DNA of 38,768 nucleotides from Anaerolineae bacterium (lineage in GTDB: Bacteria > Chloroflexota > Anaerolineae > Anaerolineales > Villigracilaceae), in NCBI GenBank assembly GCA_022616105.1, contig JAKEFL010000202.1, positions 1-38,768 on the forward strand, written 5' to 3'. Position numbers and translations under genes: made by a program. The notes below the pieces were generated by a model. It searched no databases. It was given only the letters and a program-made list of their open reading frames with translations, and had not been told where the DNA came from. The first letter of the stretch is position 1; each line of letters begins with the position of its first letter. Positions 32,549 to 38,768 of the stretch are shown here, one piece after another.

Positions 32549-32629
32549 TTAACGTCTATTGAAAAGTATATGGCTTTTTCCATAACATATTCGTAGTTGA
32601 TTAAATGTAGCGCGGATAAATTCAGGCAT
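32549..32629 (-). CDS. Possible 26-aa ORF or gene remnant
   Basis: ATG at 32629 has AGGAG at six nt and starts two nt after the stop of the small membrane protein gene, a typical coupled arrangement. It encodes MPEFIRATFNQLRIC and ends LFNRR. It could be a real small protein, or the N-terminal remnant of a gene lost from this operon. There is no sequence evidence for a function. Confidence 0.35.
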   Translation of the reverse strand: MPEFIRATFNQLRICYGKSHILFNRR

Positions 32630-32631
32630 GG

Positions 32632-33000
32632 CTATCTCCTTCCAATCAAAAGCAGGATCAGAGCAATGAGATTCGTAATTGTGCCAATGGGTAAAAACCA
32701 TAATCCCAAAATGCAAACAATCATTAGTGCTGTGCGCGCCCAAGCAATACCAAGCATGAAACAGGCCATAACGGTCAGCGCACTCAAGCCATACCCTACG
32801 AAGATAGATTTCATCAATGTGGACCTTGGCTCAATACCAACTGCCTTGACCAGGTTTGACCACGGTCCCAGTTGCCCCGCGTATTCACCCGCCTTCGGTG
32901 TGACGTAATCGCCTACGATCAGAGCGCGTGAACCGTCAAAGAGCATCCACCCTGCAGTGAATGCGACTAATATTACGATGATCCAGTTCTTCCAGCCCAT
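32632..33000 (-). CDS. Small integral membrane protein
   Basis: A 122-aa protein with about four hydrophobic helices: NWIIVILVAFTAGWMLFDGS, a helix in FVGYGLSALTVMACFMLGIA, ALMIVCILGLWFLP and TITNLIALILLLIG. The loop after helix 1 has GDYVTPKAGEYAGQLGPW. I do not recognise a named family. It starts one nt after the stop of the DinB-like gene, so it is translated from the same mRNA. Confidence 0.7.
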   Translation of the reverse strand: MGWKNWIIVILVAFTAGWMLFDGSRALIVGDYVTPKAGEYAGQLGPWSNLVKAVGIEPRSTLMKSIFVGYGLSALTVMACFMLGIAWARTALMIVCILGLWFLPIGTITNLIALILLLIGRR

Positions 33001-33001
33001 G

Positions 33002-33463
33002 CTATTTCAATGTACAAAGTGCCTGACGAATCTCACCCAGATGATAGGCAGTGTGCACCACGATGGAAAGCGCGCCGCCGATGGTATCTTCATTCCACAG
33101 CTTGTTTTCGTGGAATAGTTTATCCATGCGTTGATAGGCTTCGCGCAATTTACGTTTGTACCCCTCCCATTCCTCAGCTGTGACCTTTTCCACGGTACGC
33201 CAGATATAACTCCAGTCACGCGGGCTATTGTCGCCTTCGAGTGCGTAGCGTTCAAACGACTCGATATAGAACGTCACATGCGCGACCTGGGCAGCGAGCG
33301 ACGCGCACTTGCCTCCAACCGGGATAGAGGCTTCTTCAGCGGAAATAGTTTCGAGCGTCTGAAAGAGAGACGTGTTTGGGTCCAGATAAATGCCGATGGG
33401 ATTCTCAAATGTCTCCCCCATAAATTGATGTAGATTGGTGGCGAAATCCTGTTCAATGGTCAT
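33002..33463 (-). CDS. DinB-like protein (second copy)
   Basis: A 153-aa protein. The frame begins at 33484, but that ATG is inside the preceding gene and has no binding site; ATG 33463 lies four nt after the upstream stop with AAGGAG about 13 nt before it. The pattern GGKCASLAAQVAHVTFYIESFERYALEG and GGALSIVVHTAYHLGEIRQAL fits DinB-like metal-binding helical bundles; likely ligands are His in AQVAHV and the two His in VVHTAYHLGE. It differs markedly from the DinB-like protein at 12983. Confidence 0.75.
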   Translation of the reverse strand: MTIEQDFATNLHQFMGETFENPIGIYLDPNTSLFQTLETISAEEASIPVGGKCASLAAQVAHVTFYIESFERYALEGDNSPRDWSYIWRTVEKVTAEEWEGYKRKLREAYQRMDKLFHENKLWNEDTIGGALSIVVHTAYHLGEIRQALCTLK

Positions 33464-33467
33464 GAAA

Positions 33468-34037
33468 TTAACCTGCTCCTTCATAAGCGGATTTGATCCA
33501 CGCGATCAACTCGTCGTCCACTTCCTTCGCGTCGGTCAGGTTGACGATGTAATTGCACATGCTACCCTTGGGCTGTTTGAGCAGGCGCGCGTTCTTTTTG
33601 AAGTCTTTTGCGTTGATCCCCACCTCGAAGCGTGTGTTGGTCTTGGGTCCGATCATGGCAAACTGCTTCTTGCGTCGCAAACTGACATAGCCCTTCTTCG
33701 GCGCGATCTCGAACTCGCCAAACTTGTTGATATGTTTCATCAACGCCTCATGGATGGGGCGCATGTGTGCTTTCGCTCCTGTATAGATTTCATCCAGCAC
33801 CTGATCTGTGGATTTGCCTTCGGCAGCGCGCGTGCCATCCGATTGAAAGACTACATGCACGAGTGTGTTCGCGTCACCGTGACCGAGACCAAGTTTTTCC
33901 TTAAGCATGTCGCGGATCTCGCTATGTTTGCTCAACCCGCTCTTCTTGATGAATGTGGAAAGCTCGGCAAGGGTCATACCTGTTTTCTTTTGGATGTTAT
34001 CGATTTGGGTTTGAATGGCTTTGTCGAGGGAACTCAT
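33468..34037 (-). CDS. DUF4287 and DUF5655 domain protein
   Basis: ATG 34037 follows AAGGAG and is preferred to the in-frame ATG at 34076. The 189-aa protein starts with a short helical DUF4287-like domain (KAIQTQIDNIQKKTGMTL, STFIKKSGLSKHSEIRDML, GLGHGDANTLVH), followed by a DUF5655-like domain (IYTGAKAHMRPIHEALMKHI, EIAPKKGYVSLRRKKQFAMI, RFEVGINAKDF). These names are from memory. The functions are unknown. It is the first gene of the operon running to 31677. Confidence 0.75.
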   Translation of the reverse strand: MSSLDKAIQTQIDNIQKKTGMTLAELSTFIKKSGLSKHSEIRDMLKEKLGLGHGDANTLVHVVFQSDGTRAAEGKSTDQVLDEIYTGAKAHMRPIHEALMKHINKFGEFEIAPKKGYVSLRRKKQFAMIGPKTNTRFEVGINAKDFKKNARLLKQPKGSMCNYIVNLTDAKEVDDELIAWIKSAYEGAG

Positions 34038-34120
34038 GAGATGATCTCCTTTATGGAAGTAGAATGATTTGAACATAATCCTACAGGAGACGGAAAATTC
34101 AGTATTGGAAAAAATTTACC

Positions 34121-34948
34121 TTAACCAACCGGAACATAATTCAACGTGTCCGTTTTTCTATGTATATATTCGCCGGGTGTAAAGCCGGAGAAACTCCTGA
34201 ATTCATTGATGAAATGCGGCTGGTCGTAATATCCGTTTTCTTGGGCAAAATTGCTCCAATGAATAATCTCACTGTTTTCAATTTCCACGACTGCCTTTTG
34301 AAAGCGCATGATCTTTAGATATTGTTTCGGAGATACGCCCACTTGCTGCTTGAACAAATTAATGAGGTGCTTCTGTGAGTACCCGATTTGATCACAGAGA
34401 TGCTGGAAGGATAATACACTTGGTTGGTTCACAATATGGAGCAAGGCATATTCAATGCACCGTGTTCTTATTTCAGATGCGAGCGCGCCATCTGACTGTC
34501 TCAACAGGAATTTTTCGAGGAGCAGGAACATTTCTTCGGCGGATGCGGAAGCAAGCAATTGTTCTCGGAGATTGACAAGGTTCCGCCTAAAAATCAGGTC
34601 AGCACTTACGACCTGGTCTGCTATTTCGCTCATTGGCATTGGATAAAACGGATAAGCCTTTCCCTTTTTGAATGCCACGACCAACATTTTGCTCCCCCTG
34701 CCCGGGGGTATCGTAATGGACCGTGTTCTTACTCCACTTACCCAGGCATGCCGACAAGCCTGGATTTCCCTTAAAGATTCATTGTCATAGATATACTGTG
34801 TGTTTTCGCTGAGATCAATAATGATTTCTGTGTTTCCGTCGGGGAAAAACCTCTCCTTGTTATGCGCCGGGCTCACTCCCTCATAATAGAAAAAGTGCTC
34901 GATAAACTGGTTTAGTGGATAGACAGGCACATAGAATTGAAAGATCAT
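34121..34948 (-). CDS. AraC-family transcription regulator
   Basis: A 275-aa regulator. The N-terminal half (about 1-140) is a beta-rich sensing domain with FFPDGNTEIIIDL. The C-terminal half carries two helix-turn-helix motifs: LSFQHLCDQIGYSQKHLINL and WSNFAQENGYYDQPHFINEF, with the AraC signature GVSPKQYLKIMRFQKA and GFTPGEY. No ribosome binding site precedes the ATG; a good promoter ends seven nt upstream, so the mRNA is probably leaderless. Likely targets are its neighbours: the operon starting at 34037 and the lipocalin-like gene at 34994-35434. Confidence 0.9.
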   Translation of the reverse strand: MIFQFYVPVYPLNQFIEHFFYYEGVSPAHNKERFFPDGNTEIIIDLSENTQYIYDNESLREIQACRHAWVSGVRTRSITIPPGRGSKMLVVAFKKGKAYPFYPMPMSEIADQVVSADLIFRRNLVNLREQLLASASAEEMFLLLEKFLLRQSDGALASEIRTRCIEYALLHIVNQPSVLSFQHLCDQIGYSQKHLINLFKQQVGVSPKQYLKIMRFQKAVVEIENSEIIHWSNFAQENGYYDQPHFINEFRSFSGFTPGEYIHRKTDTLNYVPVG

Positions 34949-34955
34949 GCTGTGG

Positions 34956-34984
34956 ATTATAGAACATAGTTTCTAAAACTGCAA
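34956..34984 (-). promoter_or_regulatory. Promoter of AraC gene, leaderless arrangement
   Basis: Reverse strand TTGCAG (34984-34979), 17-nt spacer, TATAAT (34961-34956), then only seven nt to the ATG at 34948. This is the best-formed promoter among the putatively leaderless genes of the window. Confidence 0.65.
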
Positions 34985-34993
34985 CTGCGAACA

Positions 34994-35434
34994 TTATCCA
35001 ACTCGCTCCCATAATAAGACACCCACTGCCTTTTCTCCGTCGAGTTTAATCGGAGGAGTTCTCAACTGCAGGCGATTTTCTGAAAGCTCAAAGAACCGTT
35101 CCTGGTCCCTTCCTTCCATATTTGGGAAGATCGAACCTTCCACGTGATGGATGATAAGACTATTTTCAAGGTCGAATTCATATGTGCCAAAATAGGAAAT
35201 ACAACCCTTGTAATTGGATTCGATCTCATCAGTCGTACCATTCATCTGATCACCCGAAGCAAATTTGGGACGATCGATCCGCATCAGCTGCGCGGAATAA
35301 CGGCCTGATTCCGTGTAAATGATCGATCCCCGCGCCTCTTCGCCGAATGGGTAGATGATGTTTCCATCCGCTTTGCGAAACTCAAACGTGATAAGTCTCC
35401 ATGCGCCAACGATGGACGTGGAATTGTTTTGCAT
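34994..35434 (-). CDS. Lipocalin-like domain protein
   Basis: The frame opens at 35500; the ATG at 35434 is preferred because it starts directly before the conserved domain. The 146-aa protein reads SIVGAWRLITFEFRKADG, YPFGEEARGSIIYTESGRYS, ISYFGTYEFDLENSLIIHHV and ENRLQLRTPP, the pattern of the lipocalin-like DUF often fused or adjacent to AraC regulators or DinB proteins. Such beta-barrels bind small hydrophobic molecules. Residues are soluble and without a signal peptide. The ribosome binding site is weak. Confidence 0.78.
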   Translation of the reverse strand: MQNNSTSIVGAWRLITFEFRKADGNIIYPFGEEARGSIIYTESGRYSAQLMRIDRPKFASGDQMNGTTDEIESNYKGCISYFGTYEFDLENSLIIHHVEGSIFPNMEGRDQERFFELSENRLQLRTPPIKLDGEKAVGVLLWERVG

Positions 35435-35520
35435 AAATGACTCTCTCAATAAGCTGTGATCGCGCTTGTAATGAAAATGACTAAGAATGCAGGTCATCAT
35501 TTGCTCCCGTTCTTTTTTTA

Positions 35521-35671
35521 ACGGGAAAGCCCAAAGCCTCCGCCACGGATTTCACGAATTCACACGGAATTTAAAAACAATTTGTGAAAATCCGTGGAAT
35601 TCGTGGCAAAGAATTTGTTTTGCGTGATACACGCTGCGCAAAGCACGCAGCAGCCGTCTAAAACGGGAAAG
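35521..35671. repeat. Composite intergenic repeat region
   Basis: It fills the 239-bp gap between the lipocalin-like and B3/B4 genes. An imperfect inverted repeat at 35542-35607 begins GCCACGGATTTCACGAATTC and ends with GGAATTCGTGGC; this CACGGATT/AATTCGTGG type is a common dispersed repeat. Beside it is a hairpin CTGCG-CGCAG near 35630-35650. The whole block is bounded by identical 9-mers ACGGGAAAG (35521-35529, 35663-35671). Confidence 0.6.
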
Positions 35672-35673
35672 TC

Positions 35674-36351
35674 TTATTTGCCTTTGTAAACATTGAGTAA
35701 TTCAACTTGTGCCAATGGAGCAAATATCATCACATTCTCTTTGATATGGTGCAAATGTCCTTCTACTGTCTGCTCATCAATTCCAGGCGGTGCATAGACG
35801 GTGAAGATCACATTGCGCGTATCGAGAGTAATCTGTGTGCGCTGGTCGGGACCATACAGAATGCTCGAAATGACACCATTCTGATCGCGGATCATCATAT
35901 CGCCAGGTTTTAGAACCTGCTCCTCTCCACGCAGTAACATATATTGTTCAGTTCCGGTTGCAACGTCTAGTGTGAGGGGCAGTTGCAGAGCATCCAAATC
36001 GTGCCCCGCTGTCAGTAACATATCCTTCATTTCTGCCATGAACATCGCTTCTACCAATGCAGCCACGCTTGGGATGGATTTCCCTTTCAACACAATCGAC
36101 TCAAGCTGCAATTGAATATGATAGGTCTTCTTGAAGCGGCGATAGTATTCGGCATAAGACTGCAAAATCGGATGGCTCGCGATCATCGCGCGGTCCTGAC
36201 CGGAAAATTGTGCACGCAACTGCTCTTCCAATGCAACTTTTTGACTTTCCAAGACTGAATGATGTTCAGGGTTGGAGACCGCGCGCATCACGAGTACACC
36301 TGCGTGTGCTTCAGGATAGGTAGATTTCCATTCGGGTGTCACTTCGAACAT
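35674..36351 (-). CDS. Stand-alone B3/B4 (tRNA-editing-like) domain protein
   Basis: A 225-aa cytoplasmic protein. It shows the B3/B4 domain pattern also found in phenylalanyl-tRNA synthetase beta: AHAGVLVMRAVSN, YAEYYRRFKKTYHIQLQLES, SVAALVEAMFMAEMKDMLLTAGHDLDAL and the YMLLRGEEQVLKPGDMMIRD segment. In the synthetase this domain removes mischarged tyrosine; free-standing versions are common and mostly uncharacterised. The ATG has no ribosome binding site, and TACAAT (36363-36358) lies only six nt upstream, suggesting a leaderless mRNA. Confidence 0.82.
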   Translation of the reverse strand: MFEVTPEWKSTYPEAHAGVLVMRAVSNPEHHSVLESQKVALEEQLRAQFSGQDRAMIASHPILQSYAEYYRRFKKTYHIQLQLESIVLKGKSIPSVAALVEAMFMAEMKDMLLTAGHDLDALQLPLTLDVATGTEQYMLLRGEEQVLKPGDMMIRDQNGVISSILYGPDQRTQITLDTRNVIFTVYAPPGIDEQTVEGHLHHIKENVMIFAPLAQVELLNVYKGK

Positions 36352-36357
36352 TTTTCA

Positions 36358-36363
36358 ATTGTA
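36358..36363 (-). promoter_or_regulatory. -10 box of B3/B4 gene, leaderless arrangement
   Basis: Reverse-strand TACAAT, six nt from the ATG at 36351. The -35 is not clear. Confidence 0.4.
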
Positions 36364-36415
36364 ATCGATGGGTTATCACTCAATTGAGGAGGCGACCCCT
36401 TCGTCCGTGTGGCGC

Positions 36416-36736
36416 TTATTTCACTTTATATCTGGCTTTTTTCTCAGCAATCTGCTTCCCACTCTTTTCAGGGATTAGCTCAATCAAAGACCTCAACGCG
36501 CGATTGACACTCTTCGAATCAGGAAAATAGGCTTTCACATCAGGGTCAAGCACAATTGTATTTTCGCGCGGCACAAACTGTTTGACCGTCACCGTGCCAT
36601 CTTCGTTTGTAACGCGAATCGAATATCCTTGCTTCAAGGCTTTGGCATACTTGCCGCGCACGCCTTTTTTACCCCTGAAATCATATTCAGGGAGCATGTC
36701 ATCGTCTTTTTCACGGAGATTTTTCGTTCTCTTCAT
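36416..36736 (-). CDS. Antitoxin paired with BrnT-type toxin
   Basis: A 106-aa protein encoded directly after, and overlapping by 26 nt, the BrnT-like gene (an internal ATG at 36697 would avoid the overlap). It reads MLPEYDFRGKKGVRGKYAKA, IVLDPDVKAYFPDSKSVNRA and LRSLIELIPEK; the last part resembles a ribbon-helix-helix or related DNA-binding end. Proteins with the PEYDFRGKKGVRGKY start often accompany BrnT toxins in Chloroflexota and cyanobacteria, in my recollection. It should bind and neutralise the toxin and repress the operon. Confidence 0.75.
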   Translation of the reverse strand: MKRTKNLREKDDDMLPEYDFRGKKGVRGKYAKALKQGYSIRVTNEDGTVTVKQFVPRENTIVLDPDVKAYFPDSKSVNRALRSLIELIPEKSGKQIAEKKARYKVK

Positions 36737-37016
36737 AGATTTTTCTTTCAGATGTCGTTGCTTTTCTGCAACTGATAATACGAATTAAGCTACGTTCACT
36801 GATTTCTTCACGTTCAGTATGCACAACCAGTAAAACTCGTTCTTGCATTGACATTCCAATACTCATCAAGCGTTCTTCCTTCTCCGAATGAAATTCATCA
36901 GGGAATGTGACGAGAAAAGGATCTGTAAAAATAGTCTGCGCTTCTTCAAAACTGATCTTGTGCTTTTCAAGGTTGGCTCTTGCTTTTCTCGCATCCCACT
37001 CGAAGATGATTTCCAT
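36711..37016 (-). CDS. brnT: BrnT-family ribonuclease toxin
   Basis: The frame starts at 37040, but ATG 37016 is the family start (MEIIFEWDARKARANLEKHK), giving 101 aa. Conserved BrnT elements are all present: FEWDxxKAxxNxxKH, ISFEEAQTIFTDP, RLMSIGMSMQERVLLVVHTE and the C-terminal RIISCRKATTSERKIYEE. BrnT folds like RelE and cuts mRNA; the Arg and Glu in the last motif are among the usual active-site residues. TATAAT lies six nt before the ATG and there is no ribosome binding site, so the toxin, encoded first, may be translated from a leaderless mRNA at low efficiency. Confidence 0.88.
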   Translation of the reverse strand: MEIIFEWDARKARANLEKHKISFEEAQTIFTDPFLVTFPDEFHSEKEERLMSIGMSMQERVLLVVHTEREEISERSLIRIISCRKATTSERKIYEENEKSP

Positions 37017-37022
37017 AGTGAG

Positions 37023-37028
37023 ATTATA
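37023..37028 (-). promoter_or_regulatory. -10 box of the BrnT operon, leaderless arrangement
   Basis: Reverse-strand TATAAT, six nt from the ATG at 37016. The -35 region is GC-rich and unlike consensus, as might be expected for an autoregulated operon. Confidence 0.45.
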
Positions 37029-37146
37029 GCATGAGCACACTCACCCCGCGTCTATCGGTCGGGTCGGGTGAATGGATTTGAAGCGCAAACTTGGGTGATG
37101 GGGATTTTCGATGAACAGTTGGTATGCCTAGCTGTGATGTGGGAGT

Positions 37147-37362
37147 TCATAAAGTATCGGGGTCAAGTTTTTTGGTTTTCTTTGCCTTGTGTTCTTCCAG
37201 GGCTTCATCAGCCAGATGTGACAATAGATCGCTGGTCTCGTCGAATAGTTTTGCCCAGCGTTGCTCGGAATGTAACTCTTCCAGAATCCACGCCGCAAAC
37301 TCGTTTTGTTCGTCGGGAGGAAGTTTTTCGATTTCAGCGAAGGCTAACTCTAATTGGGTCAT
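37147..37362 (-). CDS. Solitary small antitoxin-like protein
   Basis: A 71-aa acidic helical protein, ATG 37362 with AAGGAGAT upstream. The pattern LAFAEIEKLPPDEQNEFAAWI, LEELHSEQRWAKLF and ADEALEEHKAKKTKKLDPD is that of small proteins usually followed by an overlapping RelE-like toxin gene. Here the next 130 bp hold no such gene; the following gene is the BrnT toxin, which has its own partner. It is either a lone antitoxin or the survivor of a decayed pair. Confidence 0.7.
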   Translation of the reverse strand: MTQLELAFAEIEKLPPDEQNEFAAWILEELHSEQRWAKLFDETSDLLSHLADEALEEHKAKKTKKLDPDTL

Positions 37363-37428
37363 ACTATCTCCTTGCTAGGGCAAAGTATAGCATATTCGAA
37401 TTGCTCGCGTTCATTCCATTCCCCGCCC

Positions 37429-37541
37429 GTGGATTAATCCACAGGCTACTCCTACTAACCCGCTTTACGCGTAGCAGGGAGGCATTATCCCCGTATGAAT
37501 GAGTCTTCGTGGGCTCACCATTTAGGTATGCCCATTTCATC
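37429..37541. repeat. Palindromic repeat, left copy of a pair flanking a membrane protein gene
   Basis: GTGGATTAATCCAC (37429-37442) is a perfect palindrome. From 37470 (GCGTAGCAGGGAGG) to ATTTCAT (37535-37541) the sequence aligns with 38121-38191 over about 72 bp at roughly three quarters identity. GCGTAGCAGG is also shared with copy A at 1678-1687. Confidence 0.6.
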
Positions 37542-37550
37542 TATTGTAGG

Positions 37551-38072
37551 CTAGAAAGTGAGCAGATATTCGCGAACAATCAAAACGATCCATCCAACAG
37601 AGAATATTGCAGTAAGAAAGGTTATTGTTCTACGCAATCCTATGCGCGGAATGTCTCTTTGTTGCTCAGCTAGTTTTAGAAGTCTTTCTTTTTCTTTCTT
37701 TGTCATTTTTTCAAGCATTTTTTCTCGACTTTGTTTCGACTCTCGGAGAAAAAGTGCGTAACGATAATGCCAAAATCCTAATTCGATTTCAATTTCTCTT
37801 AATCGATAGAAAGCAATGAGTTGATAAAAATACCAATTACGTGAAAGCAAAAACCATGCCATTAGCAAAGTTATAGAGCCTATCCCTACAGCTACCACGC
37901 TGATAAATTGGTCAGCTGTATGACTGGAAGATAATCCAAAATAGGCAAACCCAGCCAGTGTTATGGGCAAAATTACCGAAGCTGTTTGCCAAATCAAATT
38001 GTCGAGTCTGCCGATTTTCCCACTACAATCACGATACTCTTCAAGAAGGATTGTTTTTTCGTCTGGTAGCAT
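37551..38072 (-). CDS. Membrane protein of unknown function
   Basis: A 173-aa protein with three hydrophobic segments: TASVILPITLAGFAYFGL, FISVVAVGIGSITLLMAWFL and FLTAIFSVGWIVLIVREYL, with a basic, helical cytoplasmic loop between the second and third (LREIEIELGFWHYRYALFL, then a Lys/Glu-rich stretch). ATG 38072 is preceded by AAGAAG. I do not recognise a family, though small proteins of this design occur in defence and stress loci. It is bracketed on both sides by copies of the same 72-bp repeat, as if carried as a cassette. Codon use is more AT-rich than its neighbours. Confidence 0.65.
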   Translation of the reverse strand: MLPDEKTILLEEYRDCSGKIGRLDNLIWQTASVILPITLAGFAYFGLSSSHTADQFISVVAVGIGSITLLMAWFLLSRNWYFYQLIAFYRLREIEIELGFWHYRYALFLRESKQSREKMLEKMTKKEKERLLKLAEQQRDIPRIGLRRTITFLTAIFSVGWIVLIVREYLLTF

Positions 38073-38120
38073 GATAATTTATCTTCTTTCAATTAGTCTG
38101 AGGTGTCGTCGGCTTTGTAT

Positions 38121-38191
38121 GCGTAGCACGGGGGTTTATCCCCGTGCGAACGAGGTCTTCGCGGAGCACACCTTTAAGTACCGCATTTCAT
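38121..38191. repeat. Palindromic repeat, right copy of a pair flanking a membrane protein gene
   Basis: GCGTAGCACGGGGGTTTATC followed by CCCCGTGC forms a hairpin (GCACGGGG with CCCCGTGC); the rest aligns with 37470-37541 in the same orientation, ending in ATTTCAT. Confidence 0.6.
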
Positions 38192-38199
38192 GGCTGAAT

Positions 38200-38643
38200 T
38201 TATCTCGACCCTAAAAATTTATCTCCGTTGTAATGAATCAGATGTGACGGCATTTCTGCAATCCAGACTTCTGTTTCCCAAGCCATTTCATCCGCATATT
38301 TTTGGTAGGTGCCGAAATCCAAAAATGCCGTCATATAGATTTTTCCAGCCTTGCACTTTTCAAAGAGTCTCTCAAGTTCAAGTAGGCGTTTTGGCGAGAT
38401 TGGGCCGTGTGCAGTAACAGCCTCGATCAGAAAAAGCCACTTCTTCTTTGCATCATACAATATGACGTTGGGAAATTTTCCATGCTCTGAAACAGGGATG
38501 CCAAGCTTGCTGAAAGCGGCTTTGTCAAGAACCAATGTCTCTCTTGACATGTCACCAAGATAAATGAGTTTTGCGCCAGACGCAAAGCGTGGACAAAATT
38601 CCTCCGCAATAGCGTCTTCAAGTTTGTTGTGCTTATTAGGCAA
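38200..38643 (-). CDS. BsuBI/PstI-type restriction endonuclease domain protein
   Basis: A 147-aa protein, start TTG at 38643 with AGGAG seven nt upstream. It matches the C-terminal catalytic domain of BsuBI/PstI nucleases: KLEDAIAEEFCPRFASGAKL, KLGIPVSEHGKFPNVILYD, WLFLIEAVTAHGPISPKR, IYMTAFLDFGTYQKY, MAWETEVWIAEMPSHLIHYN and GDKFLG. PD-(D/E)xK-type residues are plausible in FPNVILYD and LIEAV. Full-length enzymes are about twice as long, with an N-terminal DNA-binding part that is absent here in this frame. Either this is a stand-alone domain or the 5' part was lost. No methyltransferase gene is in the window. Confidence 0.8.
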   Translation of the reverse strand: MPNKHNKLEDAIAEEFCPRFASGAKLIYLGDMSRETLVLDKAAFSKLGIPVSEHGKFPNVILYDAKKKWLFLIEAVTAHGPISPKRLLELERLFEKCKAGKIYMTAFLDFGTYQKYADEMAWETEVWIAEMPSHLIHYNGDKFLGSR

Positions 38644-38709
38644 TTCTGATCTCCTGCATTATTGGGAATTTGTGATTGTTCCAAAGCTGGTAAAGGAGTG
38701 GTTAAATGG

Positions 38710-38743
38710 GTTGTGGGACAGTCTGGCAACTGTCCCACAACCG
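38710..38743. repeat. 14-bp arm perfect inverted repeat
   Basis: GGTTGTGGGACAGT and ACTGTCCCACAACC surround CTGGCA. It lies just upstream of the BsuBI/PstI-domain gene on that gene's coding strand; neither side has a T-tract, so it looks like a dispersed palindrome or a protein site rather than a terminator. Nothing else was found in 38644-38768. Confidence 0.6.
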
Positions 38744-38768
38744 ACCAAAAACAAAGGGAATAGAATTA

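Noticed and set aside
33435-34067. 210-codon plus-strand ORF over the DUF4287 gene
   Set aside because: Antisense to a gene in a tight operon; the opposite frame has family motifs and a ribosome site.
1-38768. CRISPR array, tRNA, rRNA or integrase-type mobile element
   Set aside because: No regularly spaced repeats, no cloverleaf with conserved T-loop, no rRNA-like stretch and no transposase or integrase motifs were seen; the repeats are scattered palindromes.

Overview
The window looks like a chromosomal segment of a Chloroflexota bacterium, probably Anaerolineae-like. The reasons are lipoproteins whose lipobox is followed by Thr/Pro-rich linkers, giant PAS/GAF histidine kinases without receivers, many acetyltransferases, GTG/TTG starts, and several families of short palindromic dispersed repeats. 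This placement is an inference; there is no rRNA or tRNA gene to anchor it, and I see no phage, transposase or CRISPR array.

Layout. 1-1469 (minus): an SPFH/Band-7 membrane protein cut by the left edge. 1815-10313 (plus): an SH3b lipoprotein and two neighbouring sensor kinases. 10357-12856 (plus): a conserved protein of unknown role, a nucleotidyltransferase and a PAP2 phosphatase. 12983-14367 (minus): a DinB-like protein and an M23 peptidase. 14534-19720: the most striking region. A subtilisin-like (S8) and a trypsin-like (S1) secreted protease each sit behind the same cassette: a conserved 18-nt upstream motif, a sigma70-like promoter, a cyclic-di-GMP-I (GEMM) type aptamer, and an intrinsic terminator whose 5' arm overlaps the aptamer's closing helix. 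This predicts that the second messenger relieves termination and turns both exported proteases on. A small lipoprotein lies between them on the other strand.

19812-21879: a small heat-shock protein, a BMP-type binding lipoprotein and a lone receiver-domain protein. 21907-30837 (plus): a promoter, a 27-codon leader-like ORF and a terminator, followed by a dense run of GNAT acetyltransferases (six between 22219 and 27066, a seventh Eis-like one at 28212), interleaved with a zinc-ribbon protein and a HAD hydrolase and ending with an MFS transporter. 31001-31507: a COG4315-type lipoprotein. 31677-34037 (minus): a compact operon (DUF4287/DUF5655 protein, DinB-like protein, small membrane protein, possible 26-aa ORF, alpha/beta hydrolase). 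34121-38643 (minus): AraC regulator, lipocalin-like protein, stand-alone B3/B4 domain, BrnT-type toxin with antitoxin, a solitary antitoxin-like gene, a membrane protein bracketed by direct repeats, and a BsuBI/PstI-type nuclease domain.

A second theme is mini-repeat insertion. Two protein-coding genes (Hsp20 and the zinc-ribbon protein) contain short repeat-like inserts flanked by perfect 5-bp direct repeats. In both, insert plus duplication is a multiple of three (30 and 45 bp), so the reading frame survives. Several minus-strand genes also have a -10 box 6-8 nt from the start codon, suggesting leaderless mRNAs.
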